Shown here: one piece after another, positions 7,697 to 13,259 of the stretch
How the letters are laid out: every line of letters begins with the position of its first letter
Position numbering within the stretch: position 1 is the first letter of the stretch
Virus record (IMG/VR): IMGVR_UViG_3300042373_000180
Location: 1 to 29,209 of that record
Origin: a virus
Strand: one strand, 5' to 3'
Length of the DNA stretch: 29,209 bases
The notes under the pieces: generated by a model
Databases searched by the model: none
The model's input: only the letters and a program-made list of their open reading frames with translations
Told to the model about the DNA's origin: nothing
Program-made: the position numbers and the translations under genes

Positions 7697-7914
7697 AAGT
7701 TTATATTGTTGTCATTCATTAATTCCCGCAGTTGTTCACGGCAGGCGTAGTACGCCTTCAATTCACCCTCCGAGGTTCCATCTGGTGCATACTTGGTTTT
7801 GCTACGAAGCCATTGGTCTAAATCCCAAAGGACGGAGTGCATTTTGTGGCCGTTTATTGCCATATCAAACTCTATCTGGTCTTCTGGCAATTCGTATTCA
7901 AGTGTCGCCTTCAT
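7693..7914 (-). CDS. Conserved small phage protein, 73 aa
   Basis: It starts at ATG 7914 (MKATLEYELPEDQIEFDMAI), which overlaps the previous stop; an upstream TTG is rejected. The pattern YELPEDQ, then VLWDLDQWLRSKTKY, then a C-terminal helix ending near LREL is shared by a widespread small phage family of unknown function, found mainly near replication genes. It is probably a helical soluble protein. Confidence 0.75.
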   Translation of the reverse strand: MKATLEYELPEDQIEFDMAINGHKMHSVLWDLDQWLRSKTKYAPDGTSEGELKAYYACREQLRELMNDNNINL

Positions 7915-8066
7915 TTCTCGTTGGTGTTCCAATACATTTCACACTCACCCTTTTTAATTGGCGAGGTCATAAAGTAGGATTGAAGCATACCAGCAGGAGT
8001 CGTGAAGCGGTAGCAGGTCTCCCGAAGGTCGCAGCCCCTGCCTGTGCATTTGGTTATGTCGGTCAT
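7911..8066 (-). CDS. Small Cys-rich protein, 51 aa
   Basis: ATG at 8066 overlaps the exonuclease stop, and the TGA overlaps the next ATG. The protein begins MTDITKCTGRGCDLRETCYR and ends near GECEMYW. Four Cys in the pattern C-x4-C-x5-C-x24-C suggest a metal-binding or disulfide knot. Similar short proteins with an ITxCTGxxC opening occur in many phages; no function is known to me. Confidence 0.75.
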   Translation of the reverse strand: MTDITKCTGRGCDLRETCYRFTTPAGMLQSYFMTSPIKKGECEMYWNTNEK

Positions 8067-8842
8067 AACTGCCCAATAATAGTGTAGTTGTCTAACTCTG
8101 GCTCCTCCTTGCCCAAGAAAAACTCCTTGTAGATGGAAATCGCCTCTTGCAACTTCTTCTCGCCTTCTTCTACAAATGCAGGACTAATAGTGTAAATACC
8201 TACGTCAAGACTTGCTTTGTCTATTGCAATAAATACGAACTTATCAATAGGTACTCCAAAGAGTCGAGTGTAGATATACGCTTGTAGGTCGTAACCGTAC
8301 TTCTTTGCGCTGTAAGGAAATGCACGTAGGTCTGACGTAGTCTTCAAATCAGCAATAAAATTGTCACCAAGTACGTCGGCCTTAGCGCGAAAAGGAATAC
8401 CGTCAATCATACCAATAGCGGGAACTTCGAACTGGCATCCTTGAATATAGCCAAGGACGTGTTCGTTTCGTATAAGTGCATCTGCAATGCGTCTTGCTTC
8501 GTTGTATTCCTTCTTTGTAATTATTTGGCCGCCTCTTGCTTTGGCCTCCTTCCATATATTCGTATTCTTGCTCTGTACGTCGATAATGTCGTACTCCTCA
8601 ACCCTGTGAGGCTCCAGAGCCATCAGGTGAACTAAACGACCAACGGAAAAGGCATCCGATTCGTCTTGGCCGTATTTCGTGACGTAGTGGTACGTTTTGG
8701 GTGACTGAAGCAAGAGTTTACAAGCCGACGAAGAAAGCGCGGCCTTTGAAAGGTACCCGTAGTAAAACGGATCGTGCATCATCTTTTCTTTGATGGTCTC
8801 CCTATCCCAGGTGCTGCCATCGAGTAGTTCAATAATTTTCAT
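8063..8842 (-). CDS. PD-(D/E)XK exonuclease-like protein (DUF3799/RecE-like)
   Basis: A 259-residue protein. An N-terminal helical segment with SKAALSSSACKLLLQSP and GRLVHLMALEP (His 72) is followed by the nuclease core: Glu 139 in FEVPAIG, KADVL (Asp 156), ADLKTT (Asp 165 and Lys 167, the DxK pair) and the Gln/Tyr motif YDLQAYIYT (Gln 187). This is the order of RecE/Cas4-type PD-(D/E)XK exonucleases. It likely processes DNA ends for recombination, with the ssDNA-binding and RusA proteins as partners. Its 5' end overlaps the dCTPase-like gene by 14 bases. Confidence 0.85.
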   Translation of the reverse strand: MKIIELLDGSTWDRETIKEKMMHDPFYYGYLSKAALSSSACKLLLQSPKTYHYVTKYGQDESDAFSVGRLVHLMALEPHRVEEYDIIDVQSKNTNIWKEAKARGGQIITKKEYNEARRIADALIRNEHVLGYIQGCQFEVPAIGMIDGIPFRAKADVLGDNFIADLKTTSDLRAFPYSAKKYGYDLQAYIYTRLFGVPIDKFVFIAIDKASLDVGIYTISPAFVEEGEKKLQEAISIYKEFFLGKEEPELDNYTIIGQL

Positions 8843-9275
8843 CTTGTCGCTTGTGGTTTTCTTGATTCTTAGAAATATACATACCCTGGATCTCGGAAGC
8901 GTCCATATCTATCGCGATAAATATGTTGAATACGAAATGCAGCACGTCGATCGCTTCGTACTTGAGCTCTGTCATCTCGTCTGTTGATAGTTCTGTTAGT
9001 TTCTTGCTTTTCAATGAGGCGTTTGCAGACTTCCAGGTTTTCCAAGAGGCGTTACCTAACCTACCGCCCAGCGCGTCTAGCAGTTCGCCGAGTTCGTCGT
9101 CAAGGCAGTGCTTATTGTAAATCAAGTAGTTAGCGCATTCGACTATTGACATATTAGAAAAATCATAACCAAGGCGCTTTTGAAGTCGCTTTTGTTTATC
9201 AAGCATCTCTTGCAGACCATTGTTCTCGATCAGCGAGTAACCAAGATCTTTTAATTCATTGTCTTTGTTAGCCAT
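8829..9275 (-). CDS. dCTPase/dUTPase of the dimeric all-alpha family, T4 gp56-like
   Basis: A 148-residue all-alpha NTP pyrophosphatase. Metal ligands: CLDDELGELLDALG (57-70, E61xxE64) and KYEAIDVLHFVFNIF (105-119, E107xxD110). The N-terminal MLDKQKRLQKRL and the ending SKNQENHKRQDENY are very close to T4 gp56 as I remember it, including the C-terminal RQD-x-x-Y. gp56 hydrolyses dCTP and dUTP to monophosphates, keeping cytosine out of phage DNA and feeding dCMP to the hydroxymethylase, which here is the adjacent gene (8-base overlap). A plain dUTPase is the alternative. Confidence 0.88.
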   Translation of the reverse strand: MANKDNELKDLGYSLIENNGLQEMLDKQKRLQKRLGYDFSNMSIVECANYLIYNKHCLDDELGELLDALGGRLGNASWKTWKSANASLKSKKLTELSTDEMTELKYEAIDVLHFVFNIFIAIDMDASEIQGMYISKNQENHKRQDENY

Positions 9276-9972
9276 TGTTGTGTGTTATTTTTTTAAGTAG
9301 GTTAAAATGTTTCTCATAAACGTGGAACGAGTTAGCCGAATATATTAAATTTCCTAATCCAACTGACATTCCTTGATTATTTAAGTTGCTTAATAATCTT
9401 TTGTGAACTGTTGCAAACCAAGCAAAGTCATTAAAGAAGCCGTATATCGCGTCATTAGAACGCATATTAACTACGGAGTGAAGCTTTCCGCCCCTTATGA
9501 AAAACTGATGCGATAGAGTGCATATAAAGTCATTCATACCATCTCGCTTAAAATCTTCGTGCATAGATGGTCTATTGTAAATCATAATAGCTCTACGCGA
9601 ACTTTTGTCTTCTAAAAGAGTTTTCGCGCACTTGTTGAACTGAAAATGATTTTCACTAGAATAAACAAGGTGGCCATAGTTAGAATTTACTTCTCTATTT
9701 GCCGAGCAAATGTTATTCCATATAGAAGCAACGTTTGCAACCTTGTCTACGTTAAGCGAATAACTATCGTACCAATCTGTCTCAAGCTTAACGTATTCTT
9801 CATTTGTCTTTTTAGCGCCTAAGTCAATAACGTAATCAGAAGGATCGAGAACAAGAACAGCCATAAGCTTTTCAACTAATAACGATCCAGACTTGTCCTT
9901 AACAAAGTTCTCTTTGTCTAATTCTTCTCTTAGCTCTGTGAATAGCTTTAATACAGCTTTATTGTTTTTCAT
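9268..9972 (-). CDS. Deoxycytidylate (dCMP) 5-hydroxymethylase-like, T4 gp42 type
   Basis: A thymidylate-synthase-fold protein of 234 residues (T4 gp42: 246). Phosphate-binding Arg pair SSRRAIMIY (124-132); catalytic Cys 151 in DFICTLSHQFF; RSNDAIYGFFNDFAW (171-185). In ThyA the position of Asp 182 is Asn 177, which selects dUMP; Asp here is the mark of dCMP hydroxymethylases. VNSNYG, RPSM, DGM-DF and SFHVYEKHF match gp42 as I recall it. It would make hydroxymethyl-dCMP with methylene-tetrahydrofolate. No hm-dCMP kinase (T4 gp1) is seen. The gene is AT-richer than its neighbours and carries GATC sites that are rare elsewhere. Confidence 0.9.
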   Translation of the reverse strand: MKNNKAVLKLFTELREELDKENFVKDKSGSLLVEKLMAVLVLDPSDYVIDLGAKKTNEEYVKLETDWYDSYSLNVDKVANVASIWNNICSANREVNSNYGHLVYSSENHFQFNKCAKTLLEDKSSRRAIMIYNRPSMHEDFKRDGMNDFICTLSHQFFIRGGKLHSVVNMRSNDAIYGFFNDFAWFATVHKRLLSNLNNQGMSVGLGNLIYSANSFHVYEKHFNLLKKITHNNG

Positions 9973-10210
9973 AAGATGCCGCGTAAGCTATTAGATCAAG
10001 AACAGAATCGTACTTCTTGGCGTGAGCTAGTCTAGATAACTTTAATGCCATCATACACTTGTAGAAGTCGTCTGTTGTTATTTCCTTATTACACAACTCA
10101 GATGCTATTCTAGCTGCCTTAGTCATAGACTCGCTGAATGGACCGTATTCGCGCTCTTTTTCTTCAGAACGTTCAAATACAATTTTGTTGGCGTGTTCTA
10201 GTATATTCAT
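9959..10210 (-). CDS. Small conserved phage protein, 83 aa (possibly DUF6378)
   Basis: An 83-residue helical protein, MNILEHANKIVFERSEEKER, with the phrase REYGPFSESMTKAARIA and then DDFYKCMMALKLSRLAHAKKYDSVLDLIAY. This pattern (YGxFxES, Kx2RL, DSxxDxIxY) matches a small phage family I believe is DUF6378. Family members often neighbour nucleotide metabolism genes. It overlaps the hydroxymethylase gene by 14 bases and its ATG abuts the previous stop (TAATG). Confidence 0.78.
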   Translation of the reverse strand: MNILEHANKIVFERSEEKEREYGPFSESMTKAARIASELCNKEITTDDFYKCMMALKLSRLAHAKKYDSVLDLIAYAASYEKQ

Positions 10211-10371
10211 TATTTAGCGTTTATGGCCAGTTGCAACGCCTCGTTAAATCCACGCTGGTAGTTTATTTCCTTGTCGGATTCTTCAATTCGCTTCAAGAAG
10301 TCAATATCTTTTTGGTCGATTCTTGCTCCGTGTTCGGATGCAATCTTTACAAATAGGTAGGTAAGTGTCAT
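10210..10371 (-). CDS. Small protein, 53 aa, unknown
   Basis: ATG 10371 to TAA 10210-10212, the stop sharing one base with the next ATG (TAATG). It reads MTLTYLFVKIASEHGARIDQ, then a charged helix and a C-terminal YQRGFNEALQLAINAK. It is a soluble helical protein. It fills the gap between two supported genes with perfect junctions; no family is recognised. Confidence 0.65.
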   Translation of the reverse strand: MTLTYLFVKIASEHGARIDQKDIDFLKRIEESDKEINYQRGFNEALQLAINAK

Positions 10372-10373
10372 AA

Positions 10374-10646
10374 TTAAAAGTGTAAGTAGTTAAAATCTTG
10401 CTCCATTGCTCGCTCATACAACGGCTCCCAGTTGAAGCCCTCAACCATTGCTGGTTGGTATGGGTACTGGTCAACGTCACCAATGCCGTAAGCATCGACA
10501 ACGTCCAAACGCCAGCTAAACATATCTTGTACGGTTTTGAATCCTGCCCAAGCGGCAAATACCTCGAAGTAGTCGCCTGAGATGTCTTCTGGTGCAAGAC
10601 CTTGGTTCTCGGCCTCGTACATAAGGTCGGTGTAGGTTACTTGCAT
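10374..10646 (-). CDS. Acidic protein, 90 aa, unknown
   Basis: The likely start is ATG 10646 (MQVTYTDLMYEAENQGLAPE); a longer reading would need a TTG inside the upstream membrane-protein gene. It is very acidic and aromatic, with ISGDYFEVFAAWAGFKTVQD and a Trp-rich end. It is perhaps a mimic or inhibitor-like early protein, but that is only a guess from composition. No homologue is recognised. Confidence 0.65.
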   Translation of the reverse strand: MQVTYTDLMYEAENQGLAPEDISGDYFEVFAAWAGFKTVQDMFSWRLDVVDAYGIGDVDQYPYQPAMVEGFNWEPLYERAMEQDFNYLHF

Positions 10647-10762
10647 AACGCCAAAATAATAAAGGGTGAGTAAACCAGCGTGAAGGCAACAGTGCCTAAA
10701 ATCAAACTCCAAGCGATGAACACGGTCACGTCTTGGAATAGGTCAATCAGTTTGTTTTTCAT
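10637..10762 (-). CDS. Small membrane protein, 41 aa
   Basis: ATG 10762, 5' leader ATTAAACACACACACA. MKNKLIDLFQDVTVF is followed by one long hydrophobic stretch (WSLILGTVAFTLVYSPFIIL), so it is a single-pass inner-membrane peptide. It is the first gene after a terminator-promoter pair, and its stop lies inside the next gene's start (10-base overlap). Function unknown; an early host-takeover peptide is possible. Confidence 0.65.
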   Translation of the reverse strand: MKNKLIDLFQDVTVFIAWSLILGTVAFTLVYSPFIILALCK

Positions 10763-10784
10763 TGTGTGTGTGTTTAATGTTCAC

Positions 10785-10813
10785 CAAAGATATAAAATTT
10801 TTAATACACACAA
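10785..10813 (-). promoter_or_regulatory. Bacteroidota-type promoter, TTG-N18-TATCTTTG
   Basis: The -7 box TATCTTTG is at 10785-10792 (TAnnTTTG) and the -33 TTG at 10811-10813, spaced by 18 bases. It lies between a strong terminator and the 41-aa membrane protein gene and has a C/A-rich leader. It restarts transcription of the genes from 10762 downwards. Confidence 0.75.
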
Positions 10814-10822
10814 CATTGAGGC

Positions 10823-10849
10823 AAAAAAAATAGCCCCGAAGGACTATTT
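10823..10849 (-). terminator. Rho-independent terminator
   Basis: Minus-strand hairpin AAATAGTCC-TTCG-GGGCTATTT (9 bp with one G-T pair), running into T8. It overlaps the stop codon of the 46-aa gene at 10844. Confidence 0.88.
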
Positions 10850-10984
10850 ATTTTTCCACTGAGTGTAACAGACGGCTAATCGCTGGTCTGTACGTGGGTA
10901 CTCGGAAATCATTACGTCGTCAGAAGTGCACCGAAAAATGAACTCCTTCTGCGTCTCGGTTGGCTTGGGGACTGGAATTGGCAT
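10844..10984 (-). CDS. Small conserved phage protein, 46 aa
   Basis: ATG 10984 to TAG 10844. It begins MPIPVPKPTETQKEFIFRC, followed by MISEYPRTDQRLAVCYTQW. The MPxPxP opening, CxxD, MxxEYP and QRxAVCYxxW pattern is common in short phage proteins, often near head or packaging genes in other phages. It overlaps the preceding gene by 65 bases in another frame. The two Cys may bind metal. Function unknown, but coding support is good. Confidence 0.8.
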   Translation of the reverse strand: MPIPVPKPTETQKEFIFRCTSDDVMISEYPRTDQRLAVCYTQWKNK

Positions 10985-11360
10985 CTATTAAGGATTTAAT
11001 TAAACCGTAGTTGTTTATGTGGTCTACTAACTGTTGCTCATTCAGGAAAGCTATAACCTTAGTGTTTTGATACTGTTCAGCAACGCGTTCAATAGTATAA
11101 GAGTCTTCAGTATGCTTTCTAATAATAACGTATGGTATACCTCTTTCTTTTTCCCACCTTGGTAGATTGTACCATTGTTGGCCTGTTAATTTTTCATTGT
11201 TTTGCTTTTCTTCAATAATGAGCTGCGGCTTGCCAGGTATTTTGTAATATGTAATAATCATATCAATATCTTGCACGGCCATTTGCTTATTGCACTTGTC
11301 GTAAACTAATTTATTCAAGTGCGAAGCAAATCTATTTACAACCTTTGGCTCAGTACTCAT
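10920..11360 (-). CDS. Possible PD-(D/E)XK nuclease-like protein, 146 aa
   Basis: It starts at ATG 11360 (MSTEPKVVNRFASHLNKLVY). VQDIDMIITYYK (Asp 33) followed 17 residues later by QLIIEEKQNN (E50xK52) and then GQQWY (Gln 61/62) follows the D-(x)n-ExK-Q layout of restriction-endonuclease-like folds. A later strand is IPYVIIRKH. It is a small standalone nuclease candidate, e.g. a Holliday-junction or host-DNA-degrading enzyme. The match is short, so this is a hypothesis. AT-rich relative to the replication genes. Confidence 0.55.
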   Translation of the reverse strand: MSTEPKVVNRFASHLNKLVYDKCNKQMAVQDIDMIITYYKIPGKPQLIIEEKQNNEKLTGQQWYNLPRWEKERGIPYVIIRKHTEDSYTIERVAEQYQNTKVIAFLNEQQLVDHINNYGLIKSLIDANSSPQANRDAEGVHFSVHF

Positions 11361-11760
11361 TGTATACGTTTCTAAGTTCTTCAATCCACTGCTTCCAGAG
11401 TTTAGGATTGCAACCGCAAGGGATATGGTAGGTATGATTAAAAACGCGAGCGTGAATCTTTGCTATTTGCTTTTGGTCTTGTGAACTCATTGAGGACTTA
11501 TACCGTACATAAAACTCGGTAAGCCATTCGTATTCCTTCTGCTCCAAGCATTTTGGATTCTTGCTTGGAAATAATTGATTAAGCTTTTCTTTACGAGCTT
11601 CGCAACCGCAGTCTACACCTGTTGCTTCGCTAAACCAATCAACTACTGCCTTGATGCCAGTAGCTTCGGTAAACTGCTCGATTCTATCCCCTAGACCTTT
11701 TGGCTTTGGACCACGCTTGGTACTCTTCTTCGCAATTGGTTTTAATTCTTTCTCTTCCAT
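11350..11760 (-). CDS. Cys-rich conserved phage protein, 136 aa
   Basis: A basic N-terminus (MEEKELKPIAKKSTKRGPKP) is followed by GLGDRIEQFTEATGIKAVVD, then VDCGCEARKEKLNQLFP, and a C-terminal HIPCGCNPKLWKQWIEEL. The paired CGC motifs probably form a metal site. From memory, this GLGDxIExFTxATGI / DCGCxxRKxxLNxLFP family is typical of Bacteroidota phages, with unknown function. The basic tail followed by a Cys motif would suit DNA binding. It overlaps the sigma-like gene by 77 bases in another frame. Confidence 0.75.
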   Translation of the reverse strand: MEEKELKPIAKKSTKRGPKPKGLGDRIEQFTEATGIKAVVDWFSEATGVDCGCEARKEKLNQLFPSKNPKCLEQKEYEWLTEFYVRYKSSMSSQDQKQIAKIHARVFNHTYHIPCGCNPKLWKQWIEELRNVYNEY

Positions 11761-12214
11761 TTTTAAGTGTGTGATAAATTGAACGTAAGCTAATTTTTGT
11801 ATCTTTTGATAGCTTTCTCATAGATATATCTGAACCGTGGTACAAAGTAAATAATTTATTGTCGTACCAGTCCCATTTTGCCACTTCCATATTTACCGCC
11901 TCAGCTAAGTCTGTAAAAGCCAGATCAGATTCAAGATCGTGCATTTCGTCTATATCGTCGAATTCCTCAATCGATACGAATTTAGCCGCCTGTTGCTGCT
12001 GGCGCAAATAAAGATTCCGAAGCGTAATGTAAACGAAGAACGTATTTGGTTCGTCTCCGTAACGAATCTTCTCAAAGTCCTTTACGTACGTGTACATTCT
12101 TATGTACATATCTTGAACGAGGTCTTGGGCGGTATCGTAGTCCGCACCAAAACTTTTGGCCATCCGAATCCAGTCGGGGTGGCGTTCTGCTAATCGTTCA
12201 AGTAGTTCTCCCAT
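11684..12214 (-). CDS. Sigma-like transcription factor (sigma-70/ECF type), 176 aa
   Basis: The N-terminal part has a region-2-like helix set, HPDWIRMAKSFG and DYDTAQDLVQDMYIRMYTYV (about 26-45), as in sigma factors (A-x-DLxQDxYxR). The C-terminal part has a region-4-like HTH, ISMRKLSKDTKISLRSIYHT (about 130-150), followed by a basic helix. An acidic linker lies between. It probably redirects the host RNA polymerase to phage late promoters. It could also act only as an HTH regulator. Confidence 0.75.
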   Translation of the reverse strand: MGELLERLAERHPDWIRMAKSFGADYDTAQDLVQDMYIRMYTYVKDFEKIRYGDEPNTFFVYITLRNLYLRQQQQAAKFVSIEEFDDIDEMHDLESDLAFTDLAEAVNMEVAKWDWYDNKLFTLYHGSDISMRKLSKDTKISLRSIYHTLKNGRERIKTNCEEEYQAWSKAKRSRG

Positions 12215-12345
12215 TCGATTTCGAGGATAAAGATAAGCAAGGGTATCTGTATCTGGTGAACTTCGATGTCGTCCAGTTCTACTTTCGACCAGTTGAAGCC
12301 AAGTAAAACGCCATAAATAGGGTAAAATCCGATATTAAAATTCAT
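12190..12345 (-). CDS. Small protein, 51 aa, partly hydrophobic
   Basis: ATG 12345 to TAG 12190. MNFNIGFYPIYGVLLGFNWS is followed by an acidic stretch and IQIPLLIFILEIEW. It overlaps both neighbours slightly (11 and 25 bases). The pattern recalls short phage proteins with a GxxLGxNW motif, of unknown function; it may be membrane-associated. Confidence 0.65.
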   Translation of the reverse strand: MNFNIGFYPIYGVLLGFNWSKVELDDIEVHQIQIPLLIFILEIEWENYLND

Positions 12346-12724
12346 TGGTTATCTGGTTTATTTGTTGCAGCTTGGCTTTTAGATACGTTATCTGTTGCTT
12401 CAATTCTGCATTCTCTTTAACCAAATAATCATAATTAAGCACATTGGTTACCGATTTCTCTTCTGGCGTTTCTTGCTTTGGCAATTCACCTCGGATATGC
12501 AAGGCCGACTTCAATGCCGATTCATAAAAAGCGTTGCGCCTGTATTGCAACTTCTCATAGTGAATTATAGTCGAGTGGTCTTTGCCTAATTGGAACCCAA
12601 GCTCCGTTAGCGTGTACATAGGTCGGAACGCCTTGCAATAAGCCGAGCGGACTACCACGTTTCTTGCCTTGCGGCTTCCATCGTCTTCGTACTGAATGTA
12701 GTCGCAGAATGTTTTGTAGTTCAC
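12335..12724 (-). CDS. DnaA domain IV-like DNA-binding protein, 129 aa
   Basis: The best start is GTG 12724, which overlaps the previous stop as GTGA; a reading from ATG 12826 would run 103 bases into the upstream gene. The HTH matches the DnaA C-terminal domain: ARNVVVRSAYCKAFRPMYTL and ELGFQLGKDHSTIIHYEKLQ (41-60), the latter carrying the DnaA signature DHSTIIH. The C-terminal third is a coiled coil (YLVKENAELKQQITYLKAKL). It may mark the phage origin or recruit host replication proteins for the helicase encoded nearby. Confidence 0.85.
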   Translation of the reverse strand: MNYKTFCDYIQYEDDGSRKARNVVVRSAYCKAFRPMYTLTELGFQLGKDHSTIIHYEKLQYRRNAFYESALKSALHIRGELPKQETPEEKSVTNVLNYDYLVKENAELKQQITYLKAKLQQINQITNEF

Positions 12725-12942
12725 CTTTTGCCTCGGTATTGTGCCTTGCCCATCTGGCGTTGCGTTAGTACGTGAAGGAGTGGTACGCTGAATTGTTTGC
12801 CCTGCTCGTCCTGTATAAGCATCCACGCTCCCCAGTCCTTCCAGTTGCTTGCACGGCGGTAGTCAAGCACGACAAAACGCTTCTGGTCTATTTCAAAGAT
12901 TTCGTCGATGTCAAACGGCAGGGGGATAAAATCGCCTCTCAT
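12721..12942 (-). CDS. Small protein, 73 aa, unknown
   Basis: ATG 12942 overlaps the previous stop (ATGA). MRGDFIPLPFDIDEIFEIDQ is followed by a compact beta-like segment (KRFVVLDYRRASNWKDWGAW) and a basic end. It may be a small DNA-binding or SH3-like fold. No family is recognised. Confidence 0.65.
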   Translation of the reverse strand: MRGDFIPLPFDIDEIFEIDQKRFVVLDYRRASNWKDWGAWMLIQDEQGKQFSVPLLHVLTQRQMGKAQYRGKR

Positions 12943-13259
12943 ATTAACTGCTCTTGAAGTTTTAGGATTTCGGCTTTTGCTTGGTCAAGTTGTACAAGCG
13001 ACTGGTTTAGGTCGTAGCGTAGTTTAGAGTTATCTAAACGGGCTTCAAGTACCTTAACGTCTAACGTCCTTTTAAGGTCGACCATATCCTCCAGCATTTG
13101 CGTTGCCTTCCATAGCGAAAGCAGGTGGTCAACAATTACGGTTTCGGTCGGGTTGTCTACCGCTACTTGGTTAATCCAAAGGATAGCGTCATTCACACGG
13201 AGAATCTTGTCCCTAACGTGAATTTCCCAAGCGTCTTCAGAATGGTGCATCGGTGTCAT
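12939..13259 (-). CDS. Coiled-coil protein, 106 aa
   Basis: It begins MTPMHHSEDAWEIHVRDKIL (an ATG three codons on is an alternative). The C-terminal 50 residues form an obvious coiled coil (DLKRTLDVKVLEARLDNSKL, then LDQAKAEILKLQEQL). It overlaps the helicase gene end by 23 bases, so it is likely co-translated with it. It might be a helicase accessory factor, an inference from location only. Confidence 0.7.
   Translation of the reverse strand: MTPMHHSEDAWEIHVRDKILRVNDAILWINQVAVDNPTETVIVDHLLSLWKATQMLEDMVDLKRTLDVKVLEARLDNSKLRYDLNQSLVQLDQAKAEILKLQEQLI

Noticed and set aside
9268-9972. Plain thymidylate synthase as the function
   Set aside because: Asp at position 182 instead of the dUMP-selecting Asn, and closer residue agreement with T4 gp42 as remembered.
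12725-12826. N-terminal extension of the DnaA-like gene from ATG 12826
   Set aside because: It would lie wholly inside the upstream gene and reads as low-complexity Thr/Gln/Arg; GTG 12724 has the typical GTGA overlap.
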